Part shown: piece after piece, positions 59,602-64,000 of the stretch
How the letters are laid out: every line of letters begins with the position of its first letter
Numbering within the stretch: the stretch's first letter is position 1
Source: an uncultured Sulfitobacter sp.
GTDB taxonomy: Bacteria; Pseudomonadota; Alphaproteobacteria; Rhodobacterales; Rhodobacteraceae
Reading direction: 5' to 3'
DNA: 64,000 nt
Assembly: GCF_947499945.1 (NCBI RefSeq)
Contig: NZ_CANMQD010000001.1
Span: 992,001-1,056,000 of the forward strand
Made by a program: the position numbers and the translations under genes
Notes under the pieces: generated by a model
The model's database searches: none
What the model was told of the DNA's origin: nothing
Seen by the model: the letters and a program-made list of their open reading frames with translations, nothing else

Positions 59602-61632
59602 TCAATGCGCGGTCTGTTTCGTCCGTCTCAATTGAAGCACCAAGATTGGCACCATAAGCACGAGACCAATAGCCATCGTGAGCAACCCCGGTGCGATGAA
59701 TAAGAAAGATACCACAGCGACCCACCACCGCTCCCACGTTTTAAGCGTCGCGAGCAGGTATCCTGAAAAGGCAACGCCGAGGCTGGCGATCCCAAGCATT
59801 GCGCCAGCGAGAGTGATGGTAAACGCCATCCAGGTGAAGCCGTTTGCAACCAAAAGCAGCGCTGGCGAATAGACAAAAACAAACGGCACGAGCGCCTTTG
59901 CGATCCCCAAACGGAAGGCCGTATTCCCCGTCTCGAACGGGTTTGATCCTGCGATGCCTGCGGCAGCGTAGGCAGCAAGGGCCACTGGTGGTGTGATGTC
60001 AGCCAGCACACCGTAATAGAACACAAAGAAATGCGCGACAATTGGCTCTACTTGAAGCTGCGCCAAGGCAGGTGCCGCAACGGCGACGAGGATGATGTAG
60101 GTGGCGGTCGTCGGGATACCCGCGCCCATGATGATACACGACACCGCAATCAGGATGAGCGAGACGAACAAGGCCCATTGGGTCACCGTGAAGAAGCTCA
60201 GAACTGGGAGGGTGCTGAGGAACGTACCGATGTCCGTGGCCGTTTGCACCACAACATATCCAAGGCGGAAACCGACCCCTGTCAGCGTCACAACACCAAC
60301 CACAATGCCGACAGTTGCAGCAGCAGCGCCAACCGCAAGGGTGTTTCGTGCGCCGACAGCGAGACTCTCCCACAGCCCTTTGATGGTGAGGCGGTGGTTA
60401 GGATTCAGAAAGCCGACAACAACACAAGCGATGATCCCGTAAACAGCAGCAAAGTCAGGAGTCTTACCCGACAGGATCAGGTAAACCAGAATGACCAGAG
60501 GAATGATGCTCAACCATTGGTCTTTGAGAACGACACCCAGCTTGGGCAGCTCCTCTTTCGTCAGTCCGCGCAGCCCCAGTTTCTTCGCCTCGAGGTGCAC
60601 CATAATGAAAATACCAAAGTAGTGCAGCAAGGCAGGGAACAAAGCCGCCGCCAGCACATCGCGTAACGGGATCTCCAGATACTCGACCATGATAAAGGCG
60701 GCCGCCCCCAAGATCGGCGGCGTGATCTGACCGCCCGTTGAAGCTGTCGCCTCAACCGCCGCGGCGAATTTGGCAGGGTACCCCACGCGCTTCATCGTGG
60801 GAATCGTCAGCGCACCTGTGGTCACCGTATTAGCAATGGACGAGCCGGATATCGTCCCCATAAACGCGCTGGAAAAAATCGAAACCTTGGCAGGCCCGCC
60901 CGCATAGCGCCCCGCTATCACCATCGAGAGATCAATGAACAGCTGCCCCAAACCCACGCGCATCGCCAGCGCACCGAACAACACGAACAGGAACACATAT
61001 TGCGCCATAACGCCCAGCGCGATGCCGTAGATGCCTTGATTCGTCATATAAAGGTGGTTGATAATGCCAAGCCAGCTTGACCCGCCATGCTTGAGCGCGC
61101 CGGGCATGTAGGGCCCAAAATAGGCGAAGGCGATGAAGCACAGGCCAATGATGGGCAGCGTCGGCCCAACCGAGCGGCGCGTGGCCTCCAGCACCAGCAG
61201 CAGCAGCGCCGTTCCCATAAAGATGTCGGACCCCGCAGGATTTCCCACACGTTGTGAGACGATCTCGGGCGGCAGCAGCGGCAGATACATCGCGGCGGCA
61301 ACACCCAGCAGGGCAAGCGCCATGTCGATCAGCGGCACACCGTCAAAACGGTACCATGCACGCGGCGGCAGAACGGGGTCGGTCTTGCGCAGGCCAAACA
61401 GCAAAAACACAAGGCCCAGCACAAAGGACAGGTGGATACCGCGGTGCAAAAGCTCGCGGATCAGGCCAAAGCCAGAGGCGTAAAAATGATAGATGGACAT
61501 GGCGACCAAGAAGCCTGAGATCGCAAAACCCAACGTCTTACCCGTCGGGCGAAACGCGGTTTCGGGGTCATACTTCCGCTCGATCTCGGCCAGCTGTTCA
61601 GGAGTCAATTTGGGTATGCTGTTAGCGGCCAT
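59602..61632 (-). CDS. TRAP transporter fused permease (TAXI type)
   Basis: 676 aa with many membrane helices: the small (DctQ-like) and large (DctM-like) membrane domains are fused, as is usual for TAXI-type systems. Conserved large-domain segments include GTISGSSIANTVTTGALTIPTMKRVGYPAKFAAAVEATASTGGQITPPILGA. It works with the binding protein encoded just upstream to import an organic acid or amino acid driven by an ion gradient; the substrate is unknown. Confidence 0.92.
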   Translation of the reverse strand: MAANSIPKLTPEQLAEIERKYDPETAFRPTGKTLGFAISGFLVAMSIYHFYASGFGLIRELLHRGIHLSFVLGLVFLLFGLRKTDPVLPPRAWYRFDGVPLIDMALALLGVAAAMYLPLLPPEIVSQRVGNPAGSDIFMGTALLLLVLEATRRSVGPTLPIIGLCFIAFAYFGPYMPGALKHGGSSWLGIINHLYMTNQGIYGIALGVMAQYVFLFVLFGALAMRVGLGQLFIDLSMVIAGRYAGGPAKVSIFSSAFMGTISGSSIANTVTTGALTIPTMKRVGYPAKFAAAVEATASTGGQITPPILGAAAFIMVEYLEIPLRDVLAAALFPALLHYFGIFIMVHLEAKKLGLRGLTKEELPKLGVVLKDQWLSIIPLVILVYLILSGKTPDFAAVYGIIACVVVGFLNPNHRLTIKGLWESLAVGARNTLAVGAAAATVGIVVGVVTLTGVGFRLGYVVVQTATDIGTFLSTLPVLSFFTVTQWALFVSLILIAVSCIIMGAGIPTTATYIILVAVAAPALAQLQVEPIVAHFFVFYYGVLADITPPVALAAYAAAGIAGSNPFETGNTAFRLGIAKALVPFVFVYSPALLLVANGFTWMAFTITLAGAMLGIASLGVAFSGYLLATLKTWERWWVAVVSFLFIAPGLLTMAIGLVLMVPILVLQLRRTKQTAH

Positions 61633-61663
61633 GAGGATCGTCCATGTGTTGGAGAAATAGAAA

Positions 61664-61690
61664 TGTCGGGCGCAAATGCAGCGCCCGACA
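61664..61690. terminator. Hairpin between TAXI binding-protein gene and permease
   Basis: Perfect ten-base arms (TGTCGGGCGC / GCGCCCGACA) with a 7-base loop, 18 bases after the binding-protein stop. No T-run; probably limits permease expression or protects the upstream mRNA, as with the bztA-bztB hairpin. Confidence 0.6.
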
Positions 61691-61708
61691 TCGTATCAAA
61701 GACCGGAA

Positions 61709-62713
61709 TTAGTCAAGCAAACCTGCTTCTTTATAGAAACGCTCTGCACCTGCGTGCAAAGGAACACCAATACCGTTGAGTGCAGTCTCTGGTGTGACGT
61801 CTTTGCCTTTGGCGTGACCCACATCGAGCAGCTTGCGGGAGTTCTCGTTCCACAGTGCTTTTGTGATGTTATAGATCAGCTCTTCGTCTTCCTTGGCGCT
61901 GGTGAACCACTGTGCGCCAACAGCAACTGTGTCTACGCCTGCAACACCTTCATAGGCATCATCAGGGATCGCGGACTGGGCGAAAAAGCCATACTTGTCG
62001 GTCAGTGCTTTTGCACCTTCGCCGTCGATTGGCACCAACTTGATATCGGCAGAAGAGGCCAGTTCAACAATCGCACCCGTCGGGTAGCCTGTGACGACAA
62101 AGAAGGCGTCGATCTTGCCGTTACGCAGCGCCTCAGATGCGGCGTTACCTTTGAGAGCTTCTGGCGTCAGGTCGCTCTCGGACAAGCCGTTCGCTTCCAT
62201 AATCAACAGCGCGTCTACGCGTGTACCCGAACCCGGCTCGTCAAGGGAAACCCGCTTGCCTTTGAGGTCAGCTACGGAGTTGATGCCGCTGTCAGCGAGG
62301 GCAACAAGGTGGATGTGCTCCTCAAACAACGCAGCAATCGTGCGCAGGTCTGTTGCAGGTGGGCTGCCTTCCATCGTGCCAGTGCCGGTGTAGGCCCAAT
62401 AGGCCACATCGGATTGTGCAAAGCCGGAGTTGCGCAGGCCGGAAATGATCGCGTTCACGTTATCGACCGAGCCGCGTGAGGAAACCGCCGAGGCGATCAG
62501 GCCTTCAACACCACAAGAGCCGCCCTCGTCGCATTCGCGCGAGCCGGGTGGTTTGGAAATCGCGTTCGCGATCACACCGCCCATTGGATAATAGGTGAAG
62601 GCCGTGCCGCCTGTACCGATAGTAAAAAACTTGATGTCCTGAGCCACAGCCGTACCAGCCAAGCCCAAAGCCAAGACCGCGCCTACCGCGGCCGTTTTGA
62701 TAGATTTGATCAT
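61709..62713 (-). CDS. TAXI-family TRAP transporter solute-binding protein
   Basis: 334 aa with a signal peptide (MIKSIKTAAVGAVLALGLAGTAVA-QDI) and GGGAGG before the ATG. The mature start KFFTIGTGGTAFTYYPMGGVIANAIS is the TAXI signature. A CDEGGSCGVEG segment has two Cys likely to form a disulfide. First gene of the transporter pair. Confidence 0.92.
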   Translation of the reverse strand: MIKSIKTAAVGAVLALGLAGTAVAQDIKFFTIGTGGTAFTYYPMGGVIANAISKPPGSRECDEGGSCGVEGLIASAVSSRGSVDNVNAIISGLRNSGFAQSDVAYWAYTGTGTMEGSPPATDLRTIAALFEEHIHLVALADSGINSVADLKGKRVSLDEPGSGTRVDALLIMEANGLSESDLTPEALKGNAASEALRNGKIDAFFVVTGYPTGAIVELASSADIKLVPIDGEGAKALTDKYGFFAQSAIPDDAYEGVAGVDTVAVGAQWFTSAKEDEELIYNITKALWNENSRKLLDVGHAKGKDVTPETALNGIGVPLHAGAERFYKEAGLLD

Positions 62714-62876
62714 TCGATCCTCCCAGTTGTTTCAGCCTCGCCCACGTCTCCGCGCGCAATGCCACTTGTATGAACGTACTTTGTACCTTCAATTCTCCCG
62801 CGATGCCCTCACATTGAGGGGCGCATCGCGCATCTTGTCGTGTCACAGACCTCTCACGTTCCGGCCTTACAGGCTG

Positions 62877-64000
62877 TTACGGGTGTGGACTGACAATCTC
62901 CCTTATCACATCCAACGCCTGAGCTACCTCATCCAGCGTGTTATAGTGGCACATCGAAATGCGAACGCAATCTGGTAAATCCAGAGGTCCGAGAATATTG
63001 CCACTATAGTGGTCTGCGGTGCGTGTATGAGTGCGGATACCATGCGCGTTCAACGCAGCTACAATGTCGGGCGACGCAACCCCCTCGACCGCAAAGGAGA
63101 CAGTCCCCTCACGTGACGGATTATCCGCGCCGGACAGAATGGTCAGCTTCTCAATGTCGCGCAGACCTGCAAGATTGCCTGTCCCGTTTATCAACGCATC
63201 GGTCAGCCCCGCTTCATAGGATTTGATCGCTCTGCCCGCCGCTTCAATCCGCGCGCGGGGCGCTGTCTCGTCAGAAACCTCGCCGCCCAACCAGTCAAAA
63301 TATGCCACTACATCGGACATCGCGGCATAGGCGCCCGTATCACGTGTGCCAAGTTCCCAGTTATGGACTGGCCCCCCGCTCAACGCCTCATGGGGCAGCG
63401 CAGTCAGCCTGTCAGACAGCCACGCCACACCATACCCGTGGCGCGAAAAGACTTTGTAGGGCGAGATGGCATAGCCATCTACATCGTAGGCATCTAAATC
63501 AACATGCCCGTGGGCGGCATGCTGGATACCGTCAACGATAATCAAACATTCAGGGGCCACCGCGCGAATAGCCTGTGAGATTGCAGCGATATCCATGCCA
63601 ATTCCGGTAACGGGCGAGGCATGCAAGATCGTCGCAACTGCCACATCAGGCGTCATCTGTGCCGCATAATCGGCTGCTGTCACACAGCCTTGCGCTGCGT
63701 CGAAGGGCACATCTACATACCCCATTCCCGCGACTTCCGCCCAATGCCGCGCCGCACTTCTGGAGGAAGGGTGTTCAATCGAGCTGCCAATGATCTTTGC
63801 CCCCTTCGGCGCATTCAGACAGGCGTTACGCACCATACGGAAAAGAAGCTCGGTCCCCGTCTCGCCAACAATGAACTGCCCCGAACCTGCATTCATGAAC
63901 AACGCCAGATCAGCCTTCGCCTTTCCAATCGTCAGGCTCAACGCGGCCGCTGCAGGATTGTCCCGCCCTTGGTTGTCAGGAACTGCCGCATACTTGGCTG
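62877..64000 (-). CDS. Class V aminotransferase-fold PLP-dependent enzyme (5' end outside window)
   Basis: The frame stays open past the last in-frame start-like codon to the window edge (AVPDNQGRDNPAAAALSLTIG...), so the N-terminus is missing. The visible part has the cofactor-site order of class V enzymes: GTELLFRMV, SSIEHPSS, IIVDGIQHAAHGHVDLDAYDVDGYAISPYKVFSRHGYG with the PLP Lys in SPYK. The family includes cysteine desulfurases and other lyases or transaminases; a desulfurase active-site Cys is not obvious, so the reaction is open. Confidence 0.82.
   Translation of the reverse strand, partial: AKYAAVPDNQGRDNPAAAALSLTIGKAKADLALFMNAGSGQFIVGETGTELLFRMVRNACLNAPKGAKIIGSSIEHPSSRSAARHWAEVAGMGYVDVPFDAAQGCVTAADYAAQMTPDVAVATILHASPVTGIGMDIAAISQAIRAVAPECLIIVDGIQHAAHGHVDLDAYDVDGYAISPYKVFSRHGYGVAWLSDRLTALPHEALSGGPVHNWELGTRDTGAYAAMSDVVAYFDWLGGEVSDETAPRARIEAAGRAIKSYEAGLTDALINGTGNLAGLRDIEKLTILSGADNPSREGTVSFAVEGVASPDIVAALNAHGIRTHTRTADHYSGNILGPLDLPDCVRISMCHYNTLDEVAQALDVIREIVSPHP

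Overview
The window looks like the chromosome of a marine alphaproteobacterium of the family Rhodobacteraceae (Roseobacter group). The basis is gene content: a BztABCD-type amino-acid ABC transporter, an ATP12-type F1-ATPase assembly chaperone, a TAXI-type TRAP transporter, Rhodobacter-like ribosomal protein and RNA polymerase sequences, and several RTX, FkbM and rhamnosyltransferase accessory genes. I cannot name a genus. No rRNA, tRNA, CRISPR array, integrase or transposase was seen.

Region 1 (1-13700). A plus-strand cluster holds the end of a MOSC-domain gene, engB, argB and a SixA-like phosphatase. It converges on a minus-strand bztABCD operon for glutamate/glutamine/aspartate/asparagine uptake. 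Next is a compact minus-strand housekeeping operon: an HtrA-type protease, rarA, crcB, an RluC-type pseudouridine synthase, a HAD phosphatase and an ATP12 chaperone. A short stretch that looks like a decayed secreted-protein gene follows.

Region 2 (13700-59400). This is the translation/transcription superoperon, all on the minus strand. In transcription order it is rplK-rplA, rplJ-rplL, rpoB-rpoC, rpsL-rpsG-fusA-tuf, rpsJ-rplC-rplD-rplW, rplB-rpsS-rplV-rpsC-rplP, rpmC-rpsQ-rplN-rplX-rplE-rpsN-rpsH-rplF-rplR-rpsE-rpmD, rplO-secY-adk and rpsM-rpsK-rpoA-rplQ. Gene order is canonical, but the array is cut into about nine blocks. Seven of the eight cuts hold extra genes: a secreted protein between rplA and rplJ; a lipoprotein and a secreted protein between rplL and rpoB; two rhamnosyltransferase-like genes and a DMT transporter between rpoC and rpsL; a fatty acid desaturase between tuf and rpsJ; four genes including cspA between rplW and rplB; a 3.7 kb segment with an RTX protein, an oxygenase and a nuclease between rplP and rpmC; and an FkbM methyltransferase between rpmD and rplO. 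The cut between adk and rpsM has only a terminator and a promoter. Most cuts carry an intrinsic terminator after the upstream block, and several have a recognisable promoter before the next. Three of these promoters share the form TTGNCN-N17-TATACGCCC, and two also share ATGCGACTC in the spacer. Two copies of a palindromic element sit just after the stop codons of rplR and rplP.

Region 3 (59600-64000). Minus-strand genes encode a fused TRAP permease, its TAXI-type binding protein and the incomplete start of a class V aminotransferase-like PLP enzyme.

The most notable feature is the repeated interruption and apparent re-wiring of the usually contiguous ribosomal protein superoperon. Whether it is new or common among relatives needs a synteny comparison.
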